Notes under the pieces: generated by a model
Seen by the model: the letters and a program-made list of their open reading frames with translations, nothing else
Database searches by the model: none
What the model was told of the DNA's origin: nothing
Origin: Apostichopus parvimensis
Lineage: Eukaryota > Echinodermata > Holothuroidea > Aspidochirotida > Stichopodidae
DNA length: 20,087 nt
Reading direction: 5' to 3'
Assembly (NCBI GenBank): GCA_000934455.1
Contig: KN882259.1
Span: forward strand, 245,375-265,461
Position numbers and translations under genes: made by a program
Shown here: positions 1 to 11,000 of the stretch, piece by piece
Position numbering within the stretch: the first letter of the stretch is position 1
How the letters are laid out: each line of letters starts with the position of its first letter

Positions 1-1639
1 TAGGGTTTCCTATGAACCTACTGTACTTGACGTATGATTGGTAAACTATTTTCCCTAGGACTATAAGCCACTTTCAGTTTGAGTAATTAATATGTTTAAT
101 TGCCTTTCTGCTTTTTACTACATTAGCACCTGTTACAAGTTGGGTAATGTTTTATAGTTTCAGGAACTATGGGGATGAAACGTCAAGAATCTTGTTTATT
201 TCTGCCACATAACAATAATACACCCTATGTAAGAGTCCAGTTATGAAATAACCATTTGAAAATAGTCTATGATGTAAGGTGTATTTTAAAATTAGGAAAT
301 ATAATCCAATTTTACCAAAAAGTATGGGTTTTATGATACCTTATTAGATGTTCTCACCAAATGACGGTTAATGAGAGAGTGCTGAGTTCCATGCACTTGA
401 ACCTCAACATTTTGTCGTCAGACGCGTTTCCATTACCAGTAATCTCATGTTAATCCATGTTAATTTCAAAATTCATCACAAAATTATAAGAAACAAGAAT
501 TCTTTCCTTGTAAATAATTACTAAAAAGTAGACTTGACTAATCAAGTTAATGGTATCGGAAAATAGAAAACCTTGAACTTCTCGATATCAACCAACTTAC
601 ATTAACGTTTGTATTCCTCTAAGTAAGACTCTCTTCGAGTGCAACATAATATGAAAATTCTTAACTTACCTTTCTGCATGAAAACCATTTCCAAAATGCT
701 GTAATGAATAAAGAACAGATACTTCAAATTAACTCTCCTATAGTAGGCTACTCAATCTGAAAATACAGTTTAATACGAACCACCCCAGCTTGTGATCTTG
801 ATATGCACAAAATCTAAATAGTAATTATCTTTTAACTAAAATACCGGTGGTTTCTACAGGCCAACGATTTTAAACAATGTTAACCTATATTAACGCTGCG
901 TATATCTCTTGGAAAACGTAAACAAAGGTTTTTTTTTAGAATGGCTGAATTATAGCCTACAGTACTAGAGTTTTCAGTAGTATAGTCGCGCCAATGCACA
1001 TAACTGCCTTTAAAAGCTTTTTTCTTTGTGGTGATGTCTCATAAAAAACGATTCTCTTTCCTTATTTACTTCCGTGTGCTTGGAAGCTATACATAGGTGA
1101 AATATTGAATTGAGTTAACGAGAAAAGCCTCACATTTTTCTTTCGATCTCATTTATTAGTGACGTAACACTATTAAACAACGGAAGATCTGACTCGACAA
1201 ACAACTTTCGAGATTTATGTTATTGTCCTCTAAATGCATTCCTTAACAAAGATCTACTTTTCTTAGAAAACACACGAAAAGCAAGGCCTACAATGGTATT
1301 AATGTTTGCTATACTGCTCCCTTTGATTGTCTACATGCACTTTTAGTTTCTACTAGATCCTCGACTCTGAACAGATAAGTGAACTTTTATTTAATGAAAA
1401 CTCCACAACAACACAATTTTCCAAAGTCCTTATTCGAGCGAGACTTTTGAAAATGAAAATTTGTTTCCATGATTTTAACCTCGAAATCGTGTATATAGTT
1501 CGCTGTCGGGTCGCAAGTATATCATAACACAAGCCCATATTGTTGCATGCCGTGTTGGATACGTTGTAAACAAACCCATTGTTTCTATATATCGTACGTT
1601 ATATTCAGGCTTAAAGCCCACAGCCAAAAAACTGCCCGA
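1..1639. other. Upstream AT-rich DNA, no gene seen
   Basis: Only short open frames (61 codons or fewer) without splice or composition support. No repeat of note. Confidence 0.7.
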
Positions 1640-2047
1640 CTGATCAGGACCCGACTACAACTCGACCTTGCATGCATGGTTACGTGCAAAATCCTGCATA
1701 GTCTGGTAGCGAGGGTGTTCATATGACTATATGACTATGACTAGAGACAACATTTTGACGTTTAAAAACAAAATCCCATTGGTTTCCATCGGGAATACTG
1801 AATATGTAACGTTTTTCCCGACTGACAGTCGACAGTGTGCAGTGGTGCTCTTAGTTTTAACAAACGTAATTAATCGCGGGACAGTAAATTGCAAACAGTC
1901 GTCCATGTACATTGATCAGTCGATCAGTGTTCGGTGGGGGGGGGGGGGGGGGGGGGAGGGGGCAGAGGAGTTAGTTGTAACTTCGTGGGCCTTCACGACA
2001 ATCGAAAACTAGTTCACGGCGGTCGAGTTGAGTCGGGACCTGATCAG
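1640..2047. repeat. Inverted repeat with ~28-bp arms
   Basis: Left arm 1640-1667 begins CTGATCAGGACCCGACT; the complement of right arm 2021-2047 begins CTGATCAGGTCCCGACT. The arms match at all but one base plus a two-base indel. About 350 bp lie between, including the 21-G run. This may be a small inverted-repeat element. No clear target-site duplication is visible next to the arms. Confidence 0.8.
1936..1956 (+). repeat. Poly-G run (21 G)
   Basis: An uninterrupted 21-G homopolymer followed by AGGGGG. It can form a quadruplex, and its length in the assembly is unreliable. Confidence 0.95.
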
Positions 2048-2349
2048 TATATGGAAGTGTGTGGGGGTTTTGTTGAACGTTGTAAGATCGTTGAACGTCA
2101 TTTTTTGTTATTAGTTTTGTTACACAAAAATATCTTCCCACCCTCTTTCTCCTTTCTTTTTTTCAGTGATCACTAACGAAATACTAAGAAAAATTGAAAT
2201 TTCGCTATTTTAGTGAAAACTGAAATATTCCAGGCAAGTTTGCAGCAATCCAGCCAACTTAGAATATATAATGGATATTTATTTTTGCGGTCCCGAATCG
2301 TTTCTGGGGGTGCACTCTGCCCGTCTCCCCCCACCCCCCCCCATTTGGC

Positions 2350-2359
2350 TACGTCACTG
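2350..2359. mobile_element. Orphan hAT-like element end
   Basis: TACGTCACTG preceded by C-runs (about 2325-2342) is the complement of CAGTGACGTA followed by G-runs, the same end type as the three complete elements. A possible left end CAGTGTTCGG sits at 1925 before a 21-G run, but the flanks (CAGTCGAT and TATTAGTA) do not match, so no complete element is claimed. Confidence 0.45.
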
Positions 2360-3785
2360 TATTAGTATGGTTTCCAGAAGTGTACATCAATACTAACCAC
2401 AAATAACTTGGAAAAGTTCAGGACAGCAAACCCTCATATGATAATGGACAGAAAGTCGAGCCTTATCATTTTTATCCAGTAGCATACATCACTCTCTCCC
2501 TCTCCTCACTCATGTATACAGTTTTACAGTTATACAGTTTTACATTATTACCAGGTTTTATACGTCGAGTCATCTTGTGAGAGTATATAATACTGATTAA
2601 TATAAAGCTGTGGGCATACGTCAAATCTACTACTAGCTTACACTTAAGTGCAGTGTCATCTAATAACGATTAGGCTAACAACAATGAAGAAATTAACAGA
2701 TGAAATCATGACGTAAACATGACGTCACAATACCAACCAGAAAATGTCAAATTGAATTGGCGAGTTCAGTCAGTGAATATTGGCAAACGTGTGACTTTTT
2801 CACGTTTAACTGAATAACAACAAACGTTTTATTTGAGTTTATCATATTTCTGTGGCAATTCTCAAGGCCTTGCATAATAAGTGACTAACTCTTTCGGGTG
2901 GCAATTTATTTCTTCTTTGTAGAAACCAATCCAACCATACCCAAAGTTCACGACAACTTCGTTCATATATAAACAGCTCTTTTAGAATTCGCTCAGCGTA
3001 CCCTGTTGGGATTTATATTTCTTTATTGCAAACGCTTTTTTCGTTATTCACGAGGTACGTAGGTTTTTTCTTACAAGATTCTTTCAATGAAGTCACATTT
3101 TTAATTAACTGTTATTGTGTGGAAAAGATATAATATAAAAACATATATATTTGTAAAGATTTGGGGAAAACACCTTTCTGGTGGCCCAACATAGGTAAAC
3201 AGCATATAGCTGTCGTCAATTTGTCACCTTGTTTTGCCCAAATCATTTTTAAAATTCAGAATGTGCTTTGTTTCATTCTGTTATCATTGTATATGTTCCA
3301 TATTTCTTGATTTATTAATTATTGATTATTAAAGCAGCAGTAACACTCTAATTCTCCCTTGACAGGAGGGTGCGCCTTAAACTTACCATGGTTTACCCAT
3401 CACGTACATATTTCAAAATTGGAACAGACAGATTTGTTCAGTGTGAACTTTGAAACATTTAATTTTGTTTTATTTATTCCAAGTTTCATGACTTAACATT
3501 ACCAATGATTTAAATTAAAGTATACCTACGGTAGTATGTACTAGTCGTCATTATTCTTTGCAAATATTAAAGACAAAAAACCCGATAGCATTATTCTAAT
3601 TTCATTATACTCCCTTAAGTCTGCATATGTTATGTCTCATCAATTAAATAAGATACGACTACCTAGTAAAATCACTCTAGCAACTTGCATGTATAATCTT
3701 CCGTGCATGCCAGTGCAATGAATTAGTTCTTATAGATGCTAACTAAAGCCTCACCACTTTATAAAATAACAACTTCAGTCAGTGC
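2360..3785. other. Upstream AT-rich DNA, no gene seen
   Basis: Nothing beyond the CRE-like sites near 2710-2727. No coding or RNA-gene signal recognised. Confidence 0.65.
2720..2727. promoter_or_regulatory. Full CRE palindrome TGACGTCA
   Basis: TGACGTCA, with a second near-site TGACGTAA at 2708-2715. It is 2.3 kb upstream of the start codon, so it could act as an enhancer or be chance. Confidence 0.3.
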
Positions 3786-3840
3786 TATATATATATATAT
3801 AAATATAAATATATATATATAAATACTATATATATATGTA
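3786..3840. repeat. (AT)n-rich microsatellite
   Basis: Alternating AT with occasional AAAT interruptions, directly upstream of the tetranucleotide tract. Confidence 0.95.
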
Positions 3841-3847
3841 TACGTGT

Positions 3848-4114
3848 ATGTATGTCTGTCTGTCAATCTATCTATCTGTCTACATATCTGTCTATCTATC
3901 TGTCTACATATCTGTCTATCTGTCTGTCTGTCTATCTGTCTATCTATCTATATGTATATCTGTCTGTGTGTCTGTCTATCTGTCTACATATCTGTCTATC
4001 TGTCTGTCTATCTGTCTATCTATATGTCTGTCTGTGTGTCTCTCTGTCTATCTATCTGTCTGTATGTCTGTCTGTCTATCTATCTATATATCTATCTATA
4101 TATCTATCTATCTA
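3848..4114 (+). repeat. (TCTA/TCTG)n tetranucleotide microsatellite
   Basis: About 65 interspersed TCTA and TCTG units with TATA and TCTC variants. The Cys/Leu/Ser/Tyr-rich reading frames across it in all three frames come from the repeat and are not genes. Confidence 0.97.
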
Positions 4115-5025
4115 ACATACAGAAAATGGTACCACGATCGTAATCTGTTTAAGGTTCAGAAGTTACTGTTACTGAAGGATACTTTTGCTCTGACAAAATC
4201 TGTCACTAATTCCCTCGCCTCCTAATCGTTACCTCAAAGTAATCAAGTTATTTTGTACCACTAAAGAGTAGCCAAAGGGTAAGGTCTGTTCGGGAATCTT
4301 TTCCTACTGACTCTTGTGTTGCATGCAAAGAGCCGACTTAAAGAGCTGAAACACATCAGGACTGTCTGATGAGAATAATCCCAGAGAAACGAGAAGAAAA
4401 ACAAAAATAATCTCGAGAGAAAAAACAACGGAGAAAGTAAACCAGGATAAACGTAAACAAAGCTCAGAAAACCAAAATAAAGTTGAAAACAGAAAACTGA
4501 AACATTCAAATCAGAATAATGGAAAATTAAACAATATATTCAGTAATGCCCCCATATCGTTAGCTGCCGTATACCTCAGCACCCAACATACCGAGTGTAA
4601 ATTTGCTTACGATTGTTACACGGGAGAAGTGATGTCAAACTGTAAATCTCACATGTGGGGTTAACATTATGAAAACTACAGAATGATAAGAGCATACAGC
4701 TTTGTCTGACTTCTCATAGAAAAAGAAAGAGAACATATTAAAGATACAATATTAATTTTAAGTAACCATACTTAGTATGAAAATATAACATAGTTTTTTT
4801 AATGCCAGGAGTACTGCGACAATTAGTGTGTAAAGTACAACAACATAAATCATATTAAAAAATACTAGTAACACACTGACAAAAACTACTAGATAATAAG
4901 AATAGAAAGAGAATTTATATGTGCTGGTTCTAAATGAACGAAATCACATGACATCACACTTGGTTTCATCCTTTTCTTCGGACAGGCAATTTTCGATATC
5001 TGAAGTACGGTTCGGCCCGACAATT
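4115..5025 (+). other. 5' flank of the receptor gene, probable promoter/5' UTR
   Basis: No core promoter can be named. A TTTATAT at 4914-4920 is a weak TATA candidate. An acceptor-like site ends at 4985, so part of the 5' UTR may be spliced from a distant non-coding exon. The start site is unknown. Confidence 0.4.
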
Positions 5026-5089
5026 ATGAAGGATATACAGAGAGATGTATGGATTCTACTGTTTTCATTTCTCTTCCTCGGCTTTAAAT
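5026..5089 (+). CDS. Exon 1: start codon and signal peptide
   Basis: The ATG at 5026 opens MKDIQRDV followed by a strongly hydrophobic core WILLFSFLFLGF, a typical short signal peptide. The exon ends at 5089 just before a strong donor (GTAAGT, 5090-5095) in phase 1. The leftover T joins GT at the start of exon 2 to make Cys, giving ...GFK-C-APGQ..., a plausible cleavage region. An in-frame ATG at 4948 would add 26 residues before the core and bury the signal peptide. An acceptor-like TTTTCTTCGGACAG ending at 4985 lies between the two ATGs and could remove the first if a 5' non-coding exon exists. I therefore chose 5026. The signal peptide suits an extracellular N-terminus and the phase match is exact, but the exon is short. 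Confidence 0.75.
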
Positions 5090-8000
5090 GTAAGTATTAA
5101 AAGGAGGATTTTACGCGGAAAAATTGTCTCCAAAACTCGAAGCAAATATTCCCTTTGATGATCATATTCTTTCTCACAAGAGTCACTCAAAGCACTTGAA
5201 TAATGATCTACACAAAGTCCATGCTTGTTTGTCTGTCTTTTAATTGTTAAAAAAAAACGACACATATATGGTAGTTTTTAATGCTTAATACGTTACAAAA
5301 AGGACTTCAAATCTAGACTCTTGTATGCAAATTAGTGTAAGGTAGGTACCTTCACTATGACAATGCGATGAGATCAATCGGGTGATGATTTCGGTGGTGA
5401 TTTGTGCTGGCAATAAATCAATAAACCCTCAAAAGTATTATTCAAGTGTATACACTTGCAGAGAGAGAGAGATACTATTGATATTAAGGCAACCAGCAGC
5501 TTTTGGAGTGTAACGGCCAGGTACATTCAAGGTTACTTTTTCTCTGATATACCCGTTACCACAACTGGAAGGAGGATTTGACGTGACGGGTCCTTGTATA
5601 TTTGTGGCTGAATATTTATCAAAATTAAACGACATCACTCTAAATGCATTGGTGATACATAATCCACTGCTTATCAGCAAATACAAAACCCCAGACAAAG
5701 ATCAATATAAATCTCAACTTGAACTTTTTCAGGTGCTCCGGGACAAGAAACATCTCCTTCGCTTCCTGACCGAAATGAAACATTACCGCAACCTCCTCCT
5801 AACATAAATGGAATGTTGTCACCGCCTCCTAACATGAATGCAATGTTATCACCACCACCAAACGTAGATGGAATGTTATCACCTCCTCCAAACATGAACG
5901 GAACGTTATCACCTCCTCCTAACATGCACCTCCTCCTAACATGAATGGAATGTTATCACCTCCTCCAAACATGAACGGAACGTTATCATCTCCTCCTAAC
6001 ATGAACGGAATGTTACCACCTCCTCCAAACTTGAACGGAACGTTACCACCTCCTTCTAACATGAATGGAATGTTATCACCTCCTCCAAACATGAACGGAA
6101 CGCTACCACCTCCTCCTAACATGAACGGAATGTTATCACCTCCTCCAAACATGAATGGAATGTTATCACCTCCTCCTAATATGAACGGAACGTTACCACC
6201 TCCTCCTAACATGAATGGAATGTTATCACCTCCTCCAAACATGAACGGAACGCTACCATCACCTCCTCCTAACATGAATGGAATGTTATCACCTCCTCCT
6301 AACATGAATGGAATGTTATCACCTCCTTCGAACATGAACGGAATGTTATCACCTCCTCAAAACATGAACGGAACGTTATCACCTCCTCCTAACATGAACG
6401 GAACGTTACCACCTCCTCCAAACATGAATGGGATGTTATCACCTCCTCCTAACATGAATGGAATGTTATCACCTCCTCCTAACATGAATGGGGTGTTATC
6501 ACCCCCTCCTAACATTAACGGAACGTTATCACCTCCTCCTAACATGAATGGAATGTTATCACCTCCTCCTAACATGAATGGAATGTTATCACCTCCTCCA
6601 AACATGAACGGAACGTTATCACCTCCTCCTAACATGAATGGAATGTTATCGCCTCCTCCTAACATGAACGGAACGTTACCACCTCCTCCTAACATGAATG
6701 GAATGTTATCACCTCCTCCAAACATGAACGGAACGCTACCACCTCCTCAAAACATGAACGGAATGTTATCACCTCCTCCTAACATGAATGGAATGTTATC
6801 GCCTCCTCCAAACATGAACGGAACGTTACTACCTCCTCCTAATATGAATGGAATGTTATCACCTCCTCCTAACATGAATGGAATGTTGTCACCTCCTCCT
6901 AACATGAACGGAATGTTATCACCTCCTCCAAACATGAACGGAACGTTACCACCTCCTCCTAACATGAACGGAACGTTACCACCTCCTAACATGAATGGAA
7001 TGTTATCACCTCCTCCAAACATGAATGGAATGTTATCACCTCCTCCTAACATGAATGGGATGTTATCACCTCCTCCTAACATGAACGGAATGTTATCACC
7101 TCCTCCAAACATGAACGGAACGTTACCACCTCCTCCTAACATGAACGGAATGTTATCACCTCCTCCTAACATGAACGGAACGTTATCACCTCCTCCTAAC
7201 ATGAATGGAATGTTATCGCCTCCTCCAAACATGAACGGAACGTTACCACCTCCTTCTAACATGAATGGAATGTTATCGCCTCCTCCAAACATGAACGGAA
7301 CGTTACCACCTCCTAATATGAATGGAATGTTATCACCTCCTCCTAACACGAATGGAATGTTATCACCTCCTCCTAACATGAACGGAATGTTATCACCTCC
7401 TCCTAACATGAACGGAATGTTATCACCTCCTCCAAACATGAACGGAACGTTACCACCTCCTCCTAACATGAACGGAATGTTATCACCTCCTCCTAACATG
7501 AATGGGGTGTTATCACCTCCTCCTAACATGAATGGAATGTTATCACCTCCTCCTAACATGTATCACCTCCTCCTAACATGAATGGAATGTTATCACCTCC
7601 TTCGAACATGAATGGAATGTTATCACCTCCTCCTAATATGAATGGAATGCTATCACCTCCTCCTAACATAAATGGAATGTTATCACCGCCACCAAACATG
7701 GGTGAAAATGAAATGCCAGCCTCTCCTCCAGGAATGTTGTCGCCGGAGATGGTAATAAAGATATTTCCAGGTGAACTCTACATTTCCTTCACTCAAAAAG
7801 AAACGACTATAACCGATGAGACTAAGACAATGATCCAGGAAAGAGTAAGTTGTGTGGTTATCCGAACGTAGGTATAGTGTTTTTCATGCATACGGTCCCA
7901 AACTATACACGTTAAACAACATTGACTTCGCTTAGGCTTCGTGCTTGTCGATTTGCTTCTAATTTTTCATAATTTCTTCTTATCTCACAGTATACATAAT

Positions 8001-11000
8001 AGGTATCACGGACATACAAAACCATCTGCTGCTAAAATGACCTTACGAACCGAATAGTTAAGAACTTGGTTAAGAACACTACTGTATTCGAGTAGACCCA
8101 CCATGCACTTGAGCAACTTTATTGCTACAGTGTAAAGCTTAACATTAAATAGTGTATAAGACACATATATATATACAATTATATGTATTTCCAAGTACAT
8201 ACGCAAGTGAAATCATGTATTTAGCTGCTGTCGTTTAATGTAGGCTAACGAACTCCTATTATTCATATCTTACACATTTGTTCTTCAAGATGACTCAAAT
8301 ATTTGTGGAAAGTCTCTGCACGCAGTGGTTCAGTAAATTCGAGGATCTTATGTTCGTATCAGTGAATGGAGATTCTTATATCGTGAAGTTTGATTTCCAT
8401 TTTGTTACGAACGGCCGCTGTACCAGGTTTGATTACATCATCGAATTCAACAAAGGATTAAACGGAGAAAGGATGGATACCTTGATAGAGAATGTTACTG
8501 TCAGAGAAAACTCTTTTCAGTTTGGTGAGTCCACATATTACTTTCCCAAATATCCTAGAATTATCGTTATTAGCAGGACATGCACTTCGAAAGTTCCGGA
8601 GCACCACAGATGCATACTGCAGTATCTTTTGTGGCGGTGAAAGGACATGGTGAAGGTATATTTGGGACTATGCACTTACCGAAAATGCGGGTGTTTATCC
8701 CGGATCCCCATCCCTCACCTTATCAGACGAATCACGTTAGCTTTGCCTTTGAGTATGATAGAAATCATTTGACATATGGGTTTGCGTCTGCCTGCATGCT
8801 TTAAAAGCCTGCCACTGGAGGCATGGTTACTACAAGATCATATTTTATACTATGCGAGCTATAATAAAAGGTAATTAATCAATACGATCCATATTCCGGA
8901 TTAACTGGCTTTTTGTGTAAAATGGACAGCTTAACAACATAAAGGAGACTTAATTAAATGACTCATTTAATTATGTGACGTCACGGTTTGCAGTTCTAAC
9001 AGAACTATTACTTATTTGACTCTGCTAAATTTCATTCATTTCAAAACTGACGATTTCAACTTTTAAGTGCAACTAGCACATTATGTACTGTGGAAAAGGG
9101 GCACTTCCCACTCTGCTCCAACGTTTATAGATACGGTTTGTTCAGTTTTGATTTCTCGCAGACATATAGTGCACCAGATGTTAAATTGTAAAATCAGCCT
9201 ATAATCCGCGGACAGAATGCTGTAATCTCGAGATTAAGCAGCAGAACACACAACTCGTTTTTTTCTTCATTTCTTTTCATATTTGCATTTCTCAGCGGTT
9301 GCAACAGAGCGTGTTACATTGACCTACAATACACCGAACAGCTTCAATGTTTCTCCCTATCTCGATCCTACCAGCCAGGAATCCCTTGATTTAGAGGGAA
9401 ATATACTAAGCAAGGTGAGCGACAAATTAAGTACAAATAGTGTACTATACGACGTACTTAAGGTCTATAATATTAAAATTATATTATAATTATGGTTTAC
9501 CTGGTTACTACAGTGGGTAACGTATAACCTATGTCAATCAATACGTATTTCCAGGTTAACCAAAAATAAATGACACTGACTCGGTTTTGAGACAAGTCGC
9601 TGCAAAAGATCTTTTAGTCAGCGTCGCCATAGTCAATACCATCATATATTAATTGTTCTTGTTATTATATTTCAGCTTGCGGATTTATCAACCTTTCTGC
9701 CATCCTACATAGATGCTTCATTCGTTCCTCCTTTCATCGAGGGTTCTCTCGTCGGTGTTTTTGCTGTCACGTTTGGAAAACAGCCCACAAAGAGCGCAAT
9801 CAGTTCTTCTTTAACAAGCCTCCGAAATGATGGTACGCTGAATTTCGCTGATCTGACTTTACAGTCAACAGCGGTTGATGGTACGTGCATGGAGTTATTG
9901 TACACTTAATTAGGAAGACTTCTTATACAGTTCTGGTTATAAAATGCAGTAACAGCGCATATATGTAATGTAAGGATTATTCATGTTATTTACGACATAT
10001 ATTAGGAACGTTATCTGAATGTAGGAAATTCAAGTTAAAAAAAAACTAAATCGCTTTCTAAATACTGGCCAGCAGATCATTTACCGGAACTTACGTCCAG
10101 GGGGGCGTCGTGCGAAAATAAATTTTTGGGGGGGGGGCCGTGAGCAGGTGATGACTATCTAAGCGGAGCGCCACCACGGGTTGGCGCGCAGCGTACAAGA
10201 AAAATTTTCGTCTGGCAGACCCCTCAGATTGCAGGAAACGGCACTTCCCGTGCTTTATGGCAGTAAGCAACACCTCTAAAATTGATCCAAATTTCCGGCA
10301 ATTTTTTATTTTGTGAAATATTCTCGAAGGAAGTGATCGCCATTTATTCCTCAGTTTACCAATCCCTCGTCTCCCAGAAGCGCCCAAAATTTAAGAAATC
10401 GAAACATTTTTGTGTTGGCTGATCCATGATCGCCGCCCATGCCCGTGAGAAGTGGTGACTGGGTAAAGAAAAAGCTATGCCGTTATTATTATTCATTTTT
10501 TTCAAAACTACCTATCAGATCATGAGGAAAATTTATCCTGATGGACCTTTTAGCGAACTGATTGCATAGCTTAGGAAGAAGTTCACATGGAGTTCCATAA
10601 TCTCTGTTCACTACATTTATCTTAACTTTCCGAACTTTGTTACAGGCTTAGAAAACAATTAAAAAAATTGCCACTTTTTCATGGAAAATTGACTGACTTT
10701 GGCAAAGGTAACGGGTTGCACTTACTCTGGGACTAATATATAATATTGTTCAACGATGGCAGCGTTGATGGCACATTTGGTTCATTAGTTATCAACCAGT
10801 AATTATTTAACTGTTTCGATTGACTGAATATCAACAGTTAACAACTATTGACCAAGCAGTCAACAGAAGCCCCATTTCTCGTAAGCCCTACAAGAAATTC
10901 AGTTGCTGACACTGTTCGAAAACACTTTTTTTTTTAAATTATGACAAAATTTTATGACACCTTTGACAAAATTTGGGGGGGGGGCCTGTGCCCCCCCGGG

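Larger units (their letters stand above)
5790..7698 (+). repeat. Coding 30-bp minisatellite, about 62 units (10-residue repeat)
   Basis: Two unit types are interspersed. Type A reads AATGGAATGTTATCACC and so on, giving NGMLSPPPNM. Type B reads AACGGAACGTTACCACC and so on, giving NGTLPPPPNM. I counted 54 units between 5941 and 7560, with about 4 before and 4 after. Variants include two 27-bp units (at about 6975 and 7300), one 33-bp unit near 6245 (PSPPP), NGV, ING, LNG and TNG units, and edge units NAM and VDG. Edge units at both ends are the most diverged, as expected when a minisatellite turns over in its middle. Reverse-strand reading frames of up to 270 codons across the array come from the lack of stops in the unit and are not genes. 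Confidence 0.98.

Noticed and set aside
1731-2176. Short frames around the poly-G run
   Set aside because: Gly-runs come from the homopolymer; no splice or domain support.
3836-4225. Overlapping Cys/Leu/Ser/Tyr-rich frames
   Set aside because: Translation of the TCTA/TCTG microsatellite in three frames.
4261-4509. Reverse-strand 82-codon hydrophobic frame
   Set aside because: Phe/Leu/Ser bias comes from an A-rich + strand; no family resemblance or transcription signal.
4948-5025. Upstream in-frame ATG as the receptor start
   Set aside because: It would put 26 mostly polar residues before the signal-peptide core, and a likely acceptor at 4985 may exclude it from the mRNA.
5438-5698. Reverse-strand 86-codon frame in intron 1 with a Cys/Gly/Pro patch
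   Set aside because: No recognisable domain and no exon boundaries; it lies in a well-bounded intron of the receptor.
5583-5807. Frame on the + strand crossing the intron 1/exon 2 boundary
   Set aside because: It runs out of frame with exon 2 and crosses the acceptor at 5732.
5674-7559. Long reverse-strand reading frames (83-270 codons, Gly/Asp/Phe-rich) across the array
   Set aside because: They mirror a 30-bp unit that lacks stops on the complementary strand; the + strand has splice sites, a signal peptide and downstream domains.
10091-10387. Reverse-strand 98-codon frame inside the intron 5 element
   Set aside because: Lies within a non-autonomous element and shows no transposase motif.
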